A DNA stretch of 64,000 bases. It comes from Aurelia coerulea. Taxonomy: Eukaryota; Cnidaria; Scyphozoa; Semaeostomeae; Ulmaridae. The stretch is taken from contig CM076944.1 in the NCBI GenBank assembly GCA_039566865.1, positions 4,858,501-4,922,500 on the forward strand, in the 5' to 3' direction. The position numbers were made by a program, and so were the translations under genes. This document shows positions 45,001 through 57,000 of this stretch, piece by piece (the stretch's first letter is position 1; each line of letters opens with the position of its first letter). The notes beneath the pieces are model-generated. The model had not been told where the DNA came from. It saw only the letters and a list, made by a program, of their open reading frames with translations, and did no database searches.

Positions 45001-48000
45001 GTCGCATAAAAATTTTGCCTCTCAAATACAGGGTAGAACGCAGTTTTTGCTTGTGATACCCTGTCGCATAATTTTTTTACCTATTATAATACGCTGTCGC
45101 ATAATTTTCGTTAGAAAAGGACACCCTGTTGCATAATTTTTACCGCAAAAGGACACCCTGTTGAGCGGCACATCCCGTCAGGTCAAGTATGGGAATACCC
45201 CACCCCCCGGGGGTTAGAAAGGGTAAGTTAGGGTTAGGGTTTGGGTTAGGGTTTGGGTTTGGGTTAGGTAGGGTTAGGTTAGGGTTAGGATTGGAATATG
45301 ACATTTAGCGCCGCCCGCTAAACTGTACTCGTCCCACTATCAATAGCCATTATTTCAAACACACTAATACACGTTTAATGTTTTTTCTCAGAACTTTCAA
45401 CCCCCTTCGGTGGCCTCTTCAGTGAGAGTGGTTGAATCTTGCGAACCTTGCGTTCTTGCACTGTTCGAGGGATTTATGTTCGCAAAATTTCTCTGAACAT
45501 TCATCTTTCAGACCCAGAAATTAGAAAATTGCTGGAAAGTGGCTTGTATGGGAATGAGCATTCTAAACATAAGGCTCAAAACTTTAAAAAGGTCGGTGTA
45601 AAATTCTATTACGATTTCATTCGAATTAAATGGCTTGGAAGGAACTTAGCGTTCTTTATTGTAATTCTGCCGTGGCAATTTATTGATATCTTGATTAGTT
45701 TCAAAATGGCGGCATTTATTAAATTTGAGGCTATGACGTCATCAGATTTCTAAATCCTAAACCAGAAATGATACTGATTTCTGCTTTTCACCATATTGTA
45801 GGCCTTCATAAACTATCGTTTTCTTGGAAGTTATATGATTTTTCCTCCTTTGGTTTAAAATTTACGATGATTTAAATGTTTTCAAAATTTTCCATCAATT
45901 TTTTCAAAAATTATTAAATTGCCGCCATTTTAAGAAAAATCAAGATATCAAAAAAATTCCACGGTAGATTTAAAGCAAAGTACCATAAGTTCCTTTCAAG
46001 CCATTCAATTCAAAGAAAAATGGAATAAAATTTTACATCCACCTTTTTAAAGATTTGAAAGATTTGAGCCCTATGCTAGCATTCAACGTTCAATTCGGGG
46101 TCATGATTTACTTGCCATTAAAATATAAATTCAATACAATTGTCTGTTTCAAAACCAGAGTTTAAATTTCAATGGCAAGTAAATTATGGACTAGAATGGA
46201 ACGTGGAATTCTTTTTCAGTACAGAATTCCGTTAAATTTTACTCCCAATAGAATTAGCTATTCTACGAAAGAGTCTGGATCGAGCGCTATATTTACACAT
46301 TTTTATTCAAAACGTTCGTTTGCGTAATATTACAGCTTTTACCACCGTTGTGAACATTCAAAAATTCCACAGATTTCTACAAAATGTACAAAAATATCGT
46401 TCTATCCAGATTCTTTCTTGAAATAGCTAAAAGGTCCATTGCTACTGTACTTATTCACGGCTACCTACTTGATATTATGTTGTATGATAATAGGATCTGG
46501 AGGGTGCAACAATTTCTGTAAGCGTTGAGGAATCTCACAAAACTTCATTCTTTCGCAGTCAAATATCTAAGAAGAAGAACAACCAATTAATAAGGAGCCA
46601 TAAATTTAAACTGCAAACCCCCCCCCCCCCCCCATCTACTTTGAAAGCATAAACTCCGATCGTTTTTTGTCTCGAAAGGCGGAACGAGACAAACGGCTCA
46701 GAGTGGAGCAAAATGGGTCATTTATTTTTAAAATATTTAGCATTTTATTAAGTTTCCTTAAATCGTTATTTTCATCTATGGTAAAGAAAACTGATGAAAA
46801 GAAATAAATCTTTACAATGTATATATTTAAAAGAACTTGTGCGAGATTTGAATGGCCGCTGTGGAGAAGTTGTAATTTCAATGGTCCCAGTTTCGTGTGT
46901 GAAGAAAAAAGTGTACATTCATCAAAACTGCTGCATAGTAGAGGCGAGTGGGGGACCTCTCGTTTTGAAAAAACCTCTGACTTTCTTGCACTATAACGCT
47001 GCAGTTACTTGTCTCATTTATCCAACAAGGTCCTAAACTCCATGTTGAAACGGGCTCCCAATTTCAATGGTCCCAGTTTCGTGTGTGAAGAAAAAAGTAC
47101 ACATTCATCAAAACTGTTGCATAGTAGAAGCGTGTGGGGGGCCTCTGGCTTTGACAAAGCCTCTGATTTTCTTGTTTAACGTTGCAATTACTCGTCTGAT
47201 TTATCCAAACAATGTCCTAAACTCTATGTTGAAGCGGGCTCCCTCTTCCGTACACCACCTTAAAATTGGCTTTTGAGTGTCAAAAACACTTGAACTTAAC
47301 ATTGTACGATACATGAAACAAAAGAACTAACTTGTGGTCACTACTCTGCAACAGATTTACAAAGAAGCTTGCGAAAAGAAAGATTATGAGTAACTGTGTA
47401 CTTGCTGACTCTGACAAGGAGATTACTTGATAAACATATATGGCAGCTCTCGCGTTGCACATTTCCACCTGTAGAAACGCCAGATCTGATAAATCATTGC
47501 TTGCATACTATACTTGAATATATATTTAAATATTAGGATTCTGCAGATAATTTGAAAAATAAAAAGGTACGCTAGGAAGTTCTATTACAACGTTTTCCTG
47601 GTTCTAATGAATAAAAGACCCTCTTGATTTGAAGCAACTTTCTGAATATCTTGTAACACAACGCTGAAATAAGGCGATTGTCTGATTTACTGAAACAGAG
47701 TCTCAAACCATGCTCAAACTCTGAGTAGCAGCCTCTCCCTAAACAATAACAAAAGCAAGACCACTGAAATCACAACTTCTCCGCAGTAGCTATTTAAAGT
47801 TAGTTGACGGAGCTAAGTAGCGGCAATCTATAAATAGGACAAAGAAACGCCTACGAACGTAATTGCTTCCCTAGTGAAAAGATATGCACGCACGTGTCGA
47901 AATCATCAAATACAATAGGTTAATTTTAGACATGCACATGCAGCCCTTGAGTTAGCTATTTATCTCCGTCAACTAACTTTAAACTGCGCACAAGTTCTTT

Positions 48001-51000
48001 AGGACACCCTACACATATAAGCGATTCTGCTTCTGAAGTAACAATTGTGATGGTTTCTCCCCCAAACAGAAATCATATCAGCAACATTAGCAAACCAAAT
48101 CAACACATGGTATAGGATTCTCAGTTTCTTGGGCAGTTAAAGAGCCAATTTTAATCACAATTAGACCAGACTTACTTGTTTTAAATATTTGTCATTGTTG
48201 ATGTACTCTCTTTCGTTTGAATCTTGCAGGCTGTTGTTCTGAAAAAGATAATATCATATTGAATTCACCATCAAATCAGATCTATCCAAGGGCGCCTACC
48301 TTGTAGGAAGTGTGTTTATTCCCGGTACTGTACGCGTAGTAATTGGTGTCCTATGACCCGGTCTTGTTAATCTTTGTAGGGATTTTCAAATTCTAACGCC
48401 TGTTAGTGTTGACCAATCAAAAATCACGCTGTCTGATTCCCTGTGGCCAGATCGTATAACAGTTGATCTCGTGTTACATAAACACTGGAATTTGAAACCA
48501 CAAAGTTATTCATACGCCATCTCGACCTTGAGAGGACTGACTCTGTGTACTGCTGTGTCACGGTACGGTTCTAGGAAACTCTCTGTACTGGGTCACAGGA
48601 CACCAATTACTCTACAGTACTGGGAATAAGCACACTTCCTACAAGGTAGGCGCCCTTGATCTATCTGTTCTAAAATACAAACACAAAAATAAATGACAAA
48701 AGTAGTTTGAACTAGGATAACAGAAAGAATCATTTGTAAATGCTAAATCAATAGAGAAAACATGATACAATTCAAGAAAAAAATCAAGATATCAAAAGAC
48801 CTCCACAGCAGAATTACTGCAAAGTACCCAAAGTTCCTTTCAAGCCATTCAATTCAAGGAGAGAGCAAACAGAATTTTACACCGTCTGTTTTAAGATTGC
48901 AGCCTTATGATGAACATACTTCCCCTTGGCCCACCATAGGGCGGTAGGCCTATAGTTCATTTTCATTCTATTCAGTATTTAACATACCTTGACATATTGC
49001 CAGAGCGCAGTCACAATAACCGGTCGGGTTTGTGTATGTATTCCTAATACACGGCCAAGCCTCTCATCCAGCTTGAATTGCGGTGGCTGTGAAGAGAAGA
49101 TACAAAAACCATCAATACAAAAACCATCAATTGGGGAAATGGGTAGGCCAATTAAGACATCTTTTTCTTCTTTGAGTCAGTTGGCGCTCAATGCGCTGCT
49201 GTGGCCGTTGCAAGAGCACACTACCCTTCTCTGTCAGCAGCCTGATGAATGATGAGCTGCATCAGCCAAAATTATTTTTTGACATAAAGATTGATGAATT
49301 TGCCCCCAAAGAAACTTTTCACCTCCATATCAAAGATGCTGCAAAATGTTGTTGCCTAGACCAGCAAATGATTCACTGTGTAGAATGTATCTAGACATAC
49401 TACAGAGTCTGACGTACCACTATTCTACAACAACAGTAATAACAACAACATCGTTCAAACAAGGATTCCTGATACAACGTCTAACTTTTGGCCCAAATAG
49501 GCCTTTCGTAGCACATTTTTGTAGCATCACTAAAGAAAAAGAATCTTATTAAAGTAAAACATTTTGTCGCATGTACTAATAATAACCATTAATCTTAGCC
49601 TGTATAGTCCCATCTACAGAACATTTTCAAACAAATATACACTCTTTTGGAAGACCCGATATATTTACCTGATAGTCAAGCAAAAGGAAGATGGTACATT
49701 TCACTTCCTTGTCTCCAACAACTGGTCGTTTGACCTGCAAAATAGCTCCATATTTAAGAGAATTCCAGGGCATAGTATCTTTACATCTTACTCTTAACAC
49801 ACTGAGCAAACTTCTTCAGTATGTTAAAATCAACTTAAATTAATGTTTTGCAATCAACAACAAAATATACGGTAAGCCAGGAAATAGTTCTCACTATTGA
49901 AAATTTATAGTACACAAGAGTACTGGGTGGACTGGTATGAATCGAATTTTCCTGGATAGCCAAGAGATTATAGTATCTTTGTGATTTCTTTAAATTTTCA
50001 TAAGCACTGAAAATGAAACTCGAGTGTTTTGAAAGTTGAAATAGTAATCTTTAAAATTCAAGTTTGCCTCTATTTCGAAGCCAGAGCTTTGGCTTCTTTG
50101 CCTCAGCGAATTCCTGAAGCACATCGAAATCAAAAAGTAAACTTAAAGACAAAATAAAAAACTTTACAAGAAATGAGTTTAAAATTAGATGATGGAGCTA
50201 AGTATAGGCAATCTATAAATAGGACAAAGAAACGCCTACGCACGTAATAGCTCCCCTAGTGAAAAGATATGTACGCACGTGTCGAAATCATCAAATACAA
50301 TAGGCTAATGTAATAGACATGCATATGTAGCTCTGGAGTTAGCTATTTACACGTTTTTTTATAAGAAACTGGTTTATAAGAAACTAGTACTACGATGACC
50401 AAAAATTTAAGAAACTCTAGTACTACGCTCAAGAACAGTTAAGAAACTCTAAAACTCTATTTCTCTATTTCTGTATTCTATGTCTCTCTAACAAAGATAC
50501 ATTCATCTTTTCTTGACTTTTAACTGCAAAATTGGTAAATTTTTGCCTTGATGTGCATGGCTTCTTCTTGATGACAATGTCAATGCAAAATGGAAGCCCT
50601 TTCTCGAGAAGAAGGCTCAACTTCGAACAATACCGCAATTTTAGGCCCAAAAAATAAGAAACTAATTAAGAAACTTTTACTACTAAAACACCAAAATTTT
50701 CATGCGAAATTAAGAAACTTTTAGTACTAAGTGCTGATCCAAGTTTCTTATAAAAAAACGTGTATATCCGTAAACGAACTTTAAGCAAATGTAATACAAT
50801 ATGATCTAATTTTGCTCAAACCTTATCAAAGCTATAGATGATTTATTTTCCTTTCAGGCTAAATTTTCTTGGGCCAAAACGCCTAAGTCCTGGACTACAG
50901 CAAATTTGAACTTTAAAAATTAATATTTCAACATTCACAGCACTAATATCAACAAACAAGGTATCAATGTTCAGGTTAACTAACGATGAATATTTTGAAA

Positions 51001-54000
51001 GAATTTTGATCGCCAGGTCCTACCAGATCTGTTTACTTTTTTGGACATTCAGTAGAACCAAACTTGGGACTCAAAATTTTCCTGAGACTTTTATTGATAG
51101 ATAAATAAAAATCTTTGAGATCAGTCTACTCGATAAATTCATGTGATTTTTCAAAAAGTGCATGTCTACCGATAGGTGCAATTGCTTACGGGTTATCCAG
51201 TAGACTGCGTTCTTTGATTTACTGATATCAGTTGCTCAATAGGGACTCATGCCATTACTCTTATAAAGTGGGCCCCTGTTTCAAAATGGCCTAAAATAGC
51301 GGGAGTTCTCGTACATTCAACAAAATCGCTTCAAAGTCTGGTTTAAAGAGCTTCAACGTTGAAAAGCAAACGTTTAGTACAAAGAATAATGTTTTCCTCA
51401 CCTACTCGCGCAAAATACATACCTTTCAAGCAGTAATCTTCCTCTGTAGAGTAATGGTATGAGTCCCTATTACCAAGTGATATCAGCAAACCAAAGAACG
51501 CAGGGAAATAAGGGACGAAAAGTCATAAGTCTAGTCATCCAGTAGAGTTTTGCATTCAGAGGATTTACAAGGCACGAATCAGACTTTTAAAAGACTGCTT
51601 TGAAACTATTAATTTTCTGACTATTAAATACCTGAAATCCGTCTGTTTCTTGAGTAGATGCAGTTCTATGCCACTGTGAAAGCAAAATTGACATCCAATG
51701 AGAAATCATTACGAACACAGCGATGCTCACTCCCATTAAGAGAAACAAGCTGCATCTATTTTCGCGGGGAAAGTAGTTTTTTGCGTTTTTTTCTGCATAT
51801 CTCTACATGGCATCCGAAAGTAGTTTTACGACACTGAGAAACTAAGCTTATCGACGCAGTGTCCTGGTCCTTCCTCTCGATTTGATCACACCTCGTCATT
51901 CCTTTAGCCTGGAATTACAGAGAGTAGGCTACTTTCTTCACTCTACGTAGTAGGTTTGATAGGGCGGGGACTCTAACTACGAACCTTTAGATTGGTAGTC
52001 AAGCATGCTACCAAAGAGCCTACCACAGAGCCATCCCTGCTTGCAATCTGTTGTTGAAACCATACTATAATGGCGGCCAAACGGTCAATAAGAGCTGTGA
52101 AAACAAGACGAAGAAAAAAGGCGTAGAGACACCACGAAAGCCTGACTCTAGTTAGGTCCTTAAAGTCACTGGATTCATTGGGAAAAAAAACGATCAAAAT
52201 GACTGAGAATGGGCATATCACTCATGGAAAATATCGCATACAAGCCTTTGAAGAAGACTCTCTAAAAAATCGCAAACAATCTATTTCTATTTTCAAAATT
52301 CCCGCGAAATTTTTTGGGAAGAGTGAAACACCCTTTACAAACCTGAAAGACTGAATGAGAACGGTTATAACAAACTCTTTAGTGACACTGACCACCCCAA
52401 CTGGGATACAACCAATTTCTATCTCGATGCCCCCTCCCCCCGACAACCCACTGTTATGTTATGTCTGCCGTTCGCGTTCAGGCTACTTTTGCCGACTCCA
52501 ACGACCAACATGAACTAGGCTTCGGAAAAACGTCAGCGAATCGACGAAAGGAAACCTACCTCTACAAGATGATTATCCGGACCATATAAATCTCTATCAA
52601 GCTCAATAACAAGATTCTTGAAAAATGATGAAAATTTTCTCTTTTGCTTTGGTGTAACATCTTTTGGACCGGAGGGATCTTCTAACAACTTCCCCTCGAC
52701 TCGAATTTCCCATTGTGGAACAGATGGGTTGTTCTCCTCCACCTATAAGTACAACAGAAATTGCATATTTCAACATGCGCAATAGCATGCATGGATGATT
52801 TCTTAGAGAATAAAGGTTACAACATGATATAATCTCTACTTACTTCTGCCTTTGTAAATCGCAGCACCGACTAGTAGGCCAGATCAACATTACAGCACGT
52901 TAGTTCAGACAAATAGCGAAACTACGACGATGGATAAGCTTACAACACGTTTTGCACGGCTAGCAACAGCTCAAAAATGTGCCACCGCAGTGATCAACGG
53001 GAAAATGTGCCTGCGAGATTTGTTCGGTTTGGAAGGTGTTGTGGCGCAGTGGTGTAATCCTCTGAATTTGCAGCCAGGACAATCAGGCGGAGTGGGTTCG
53101 ATACCCGGTAGGACCCCACCACTTGAGCGTCATGACAAGGGGTCGCGGACTCGATTAGGTCTGCTCTATATCTGCGATCCCAGCGCTTGGCGCTGAAAAA
53201 CGCAACTTCACCTTCACCTTCACCTTCACCTTCACCTTCACCTTCACTCGATTTCCTGCGATTTTTAAGAAATTTGAGGATTTAAAAGATATTGGAGATC
53301 CTCAAAATCTTACAATTTTTTTTAAATTTCGCCATTCGTCAGCGGAGATTTCTGGAAATTCTGTAGATTTTCGATATTTTTGTGATTTTCGCAGTTTCGC
53401 AGGATTTTTTCGACACTTGCGAATGATTTTTGGTGTGATTTGCCCCTAGATTCAGAAGTAAAAATATTGAACTTAAAGGGCTTCGTCTCCAAATTTCATT
53501 CGAAACGATGATTTTGCAGTTCCTTCAAAGGTAATAACAGCAAACAGGCTTTCACCTTTTTTCAAAATAAAAGCGTTATTTTGAAGAAAAAAAAAATCCT
53601 TGTACTTCAAAGAGCAACAAATCAAACGTTCATATCTTTTACGATTTCACCGGTATAAGTGAATTTTACAGGGTCTCATTTTAAAAGCTTGGGTGAAGCC
53701 ACATAACAAACTGCGGAAAAAATGGATGAACAATGGACACGGGACAGGGTCACATTTTAAAGGCTTGGGTGAAGCCACATAACAAACTGCGGAAAAATGG
53801 ATGAACAATGGACACGGGCAATATTTACAGATTTGTTTACAGTATTGGCAATGGAAGCCCTTTAACGAACGGGATACTTACCTCTTCTTGTTTTGGAGAA
53901 TAGAGATTTGTCGAAATGTAAACTCTCAACTTGCGTTTTTGCTGCAACCAGAATATTCAATGTAAGTAGGATAAACAACAGAAGAGTAAAATCACATAAC

Positions 54001-57000
54001 ATAGAACAGAAAAACGAGTGTGCCAAAAATGCTTTTGAAGGTTTTGTGGCGCAGTGGAACAAGGACAGATTTGGTAAGACAATAGCACGAGTTGGTTTTG
54101 ATTGACACCGCATTTCAAAGCGATTAATGATCGCAGACAAAGGAAATTCTCTCAACCAGAAATTCAAAACAAACAAAGCCGCAAAAGTTTCTCTGAAACC
54201 CAAGTAGCTAGTGGGCTCGTTGTGCATTCCAGAAATTGTTTTTAAGAGCAAACATGAGCATAGATCGAGAGAAGAAGGATATATCTACACATCTGCCACG
54301 GGCACATTTCTTTTGTTGAGCATAGATCGAGAGAAGAAGGATATATCTACACATCTGCCACGGGCATTTCATTTCTGTTCAGAAGCTGAGTAGTAAGTGT
54401 TTCCATTACACCCAAAAAATAAGAGAATTGAATCGCCTCCCAATCGGCTTCTGAATAAAATAAATCAAATGCCCGTGGCAGATGTGTAGATATATCCTTT
54501 TTCTGTCGATCTATGCTCATGTTTGCTCTTAAAAACAATTTCTGGAATGCACAACGAACCCACTAGCTACTTGGGTTTCAGAGAAACTTTTGCGGCTTTG
54601 TTTGTTTTGAACTTCTGGTTGAGAGAATTTCCTTTGTCTGCGATCATTAATCGCTTTGAATTGCGGTGTCAATCAAAACCAACTCGTGCTATTGTCTTAC
54701 AAAATCTGTCCTTGTTGCGCAGTGGTATAATTCTCTGACATTGCAGCCAGAACAGTCAGGCGGACAGGGTTCGATCCCAGGTAGAGCCCCACCATTTGAG
54801 CGTCATGATAAGGGGTCGCGGACTCGATTTGGCTTATTCTACTTCAGTGATCCCAGCGCTTGGCGCAAAAACCGCAATTTCACGTTCACTTAAAAGCAAT
54901 CATCGCGATAAAGTACACCCTCGTCTCGTGAATCATGACTTTGCTACAGTGATTTTCGCGATTTCCTTTTTCAACAGCTCATTTTTCTGTCTCTGTTATT
55001 TTGATTTGATTGAATGCACTCAGAGGTGTGAAATCTATTCTTCTGAATCGCTTTGTCTTTTGAGAAACCTGAATCTTTTGTTTTACAAAACTTGCCTTTG
55101 CTGGACGAGAATCCTAGGCAAATTATCACCAAAAAAATCTCCAGGGAAAAGCGGAAAAATCCAATCGAACCAATACCGGAGCACGTCCACATCAGACAAC
55201 GGTTTCTCTAGCGAAAAAACCTTCTAGGGAAGTTGAATTTCTTTCAACTTTTAATTGCTTAAAGGGGCTCAGTCGTCAAACAGTAAACAAATCCGTAAAC
55301 TCGCACGTGTCGGGGATTATCCATTGTTCATCCATTGTTCTCTGCAGTTTGTTTGGTGGCTTCACCCAAGCCACAAAAAAGTGACCGCTAAAAATCCACT
55401 TATATCCGAGCAATCATAGAAGATATAAATGTTTGGTTTGTTCCTTAGTGAAGTCAAGGATCAATGTCCAAACAGCAACTTTCATTTTGAACAAAATATG
55501 AAAATCCTGTGTGATATCACCTTTCAAAAAACAGCAAAAATCATCGTTTTGTTTACATTTTGACGACGGAGCCCCTTTAAGTGAAAATGCACCTTGAAAG
55601 AAACCGACAAGGTTAAAAGCTGGCACAAGCCAAGTTAGAATATACTCCATCGTATTTGATAACTTTGACATGTGCCATTTCACTGCGTAGCTAAAGAAAC
55701 AATGGGTGCGTAGACGTTTTCTTTAGCCTATCTATAGCAGCCACTCGATTTCGCGATTAAGTTTAATGTACGGCCATGTCCAAATGTACCTTTAATGAAA
55801 ATTAAAGCACACGGCATACCTTGATTGGCCTTTTCAGAGCTTCTTGTATGTCCAGCCTTTTTCGCATTATGGTGGAGTCGAGTTTGTTTTCAAATGCTAG
55901 TAAATCCATATAAGCCTGAGACTCGGGCACTAGCTCAACAACCTGCAAAATAAAGTTTTGCTAAACTTATGCCCTTTGTCCAACTGCAGTTATCAATACC
56001 GCTACCGTAACCACTTCTCCATAACGCTGCTGTTGAAAAACAGGACTGTTAAAGTCAACTCTTTCATCAGAAATTAGGCCGTTGAGCGTTCGACTCGTGA
56101 AGTCAACCTAGCAGATTTAGAAGTAATTCCTAACCAACTTATACCAATCAACTAAAAACGATTTGAGAAAAAATACCACAATCAAAAATCTTTAAATGAT
56201 AACTACCCACACTATCCACGGGGTGGAGTTAGTGTCAATTGTGACAAAATGACAATTAAGTTATCCGCATTACTCCCATTGTTGTCCTCTCCTGAGTTGT
56301 TAACAAGGTCAAGATTGTCAACAGTTGACCATTTAGAGCCATTTAAAAACTATTTTATACTAACAAGGTGGGGTTATACAAACTGTGACAAAAAGTGACA
56401 CAGTCTGAATAGATAGGGTTGTTGACTTGGGTAGTATGCTTCTAAAAAATTCACACCAAATGATGTAGTGTTTTGCTTCAGAAAAGTCAGGAAAGATGTA
56501 CTTTTAGTTTAAGATTATTATACAATTATTTGCAACCACTAGAATTTCACGACTGAAAACATTTTTGGTCACTCTCTCCCTGCTGCTACAAATTTCACCT
56601 TCAATCGATTTTAACTGCAAAATAAAATGCTTTCTCTGACAATCATGACTTTCCTTCCATGAAATTTGATCTAAGCAGCACCCATTTATTGTATGCCGTA
56701 TTCAACAGAGTGTGGGTGCCAAAGGGAGCACTTTTGTGACAGTGCCCAAGAGAGAAGGGGTAAGGGGTTAAAAACTGTGTGACATCATTTTGAATGGACC
56801 TTTAAAATTTAAATGCATAGCTTTGTAAAAAAAATTTTCGCAGTTCAATGTCTAGGGATGAAAAACATTCATAACTGAGTGTGGGTGCCAAAGTGAGCAC
56901 TTTTGTGACAGTGTGTGACAGAGAAGGAGCCAAGATGGATCAAAAACTTGGTGACATCAATTTTGAAAAACATTCATATTTGATTGCAGGTGCCTAAGGG

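Noticed and set aside
53862..54251. 129-codon minus-strand open frame, mirrored at 54523-54738
   Set aside because: The duplicate frame is the two arms of the foldback element and overlaps SMARCD exon 5.
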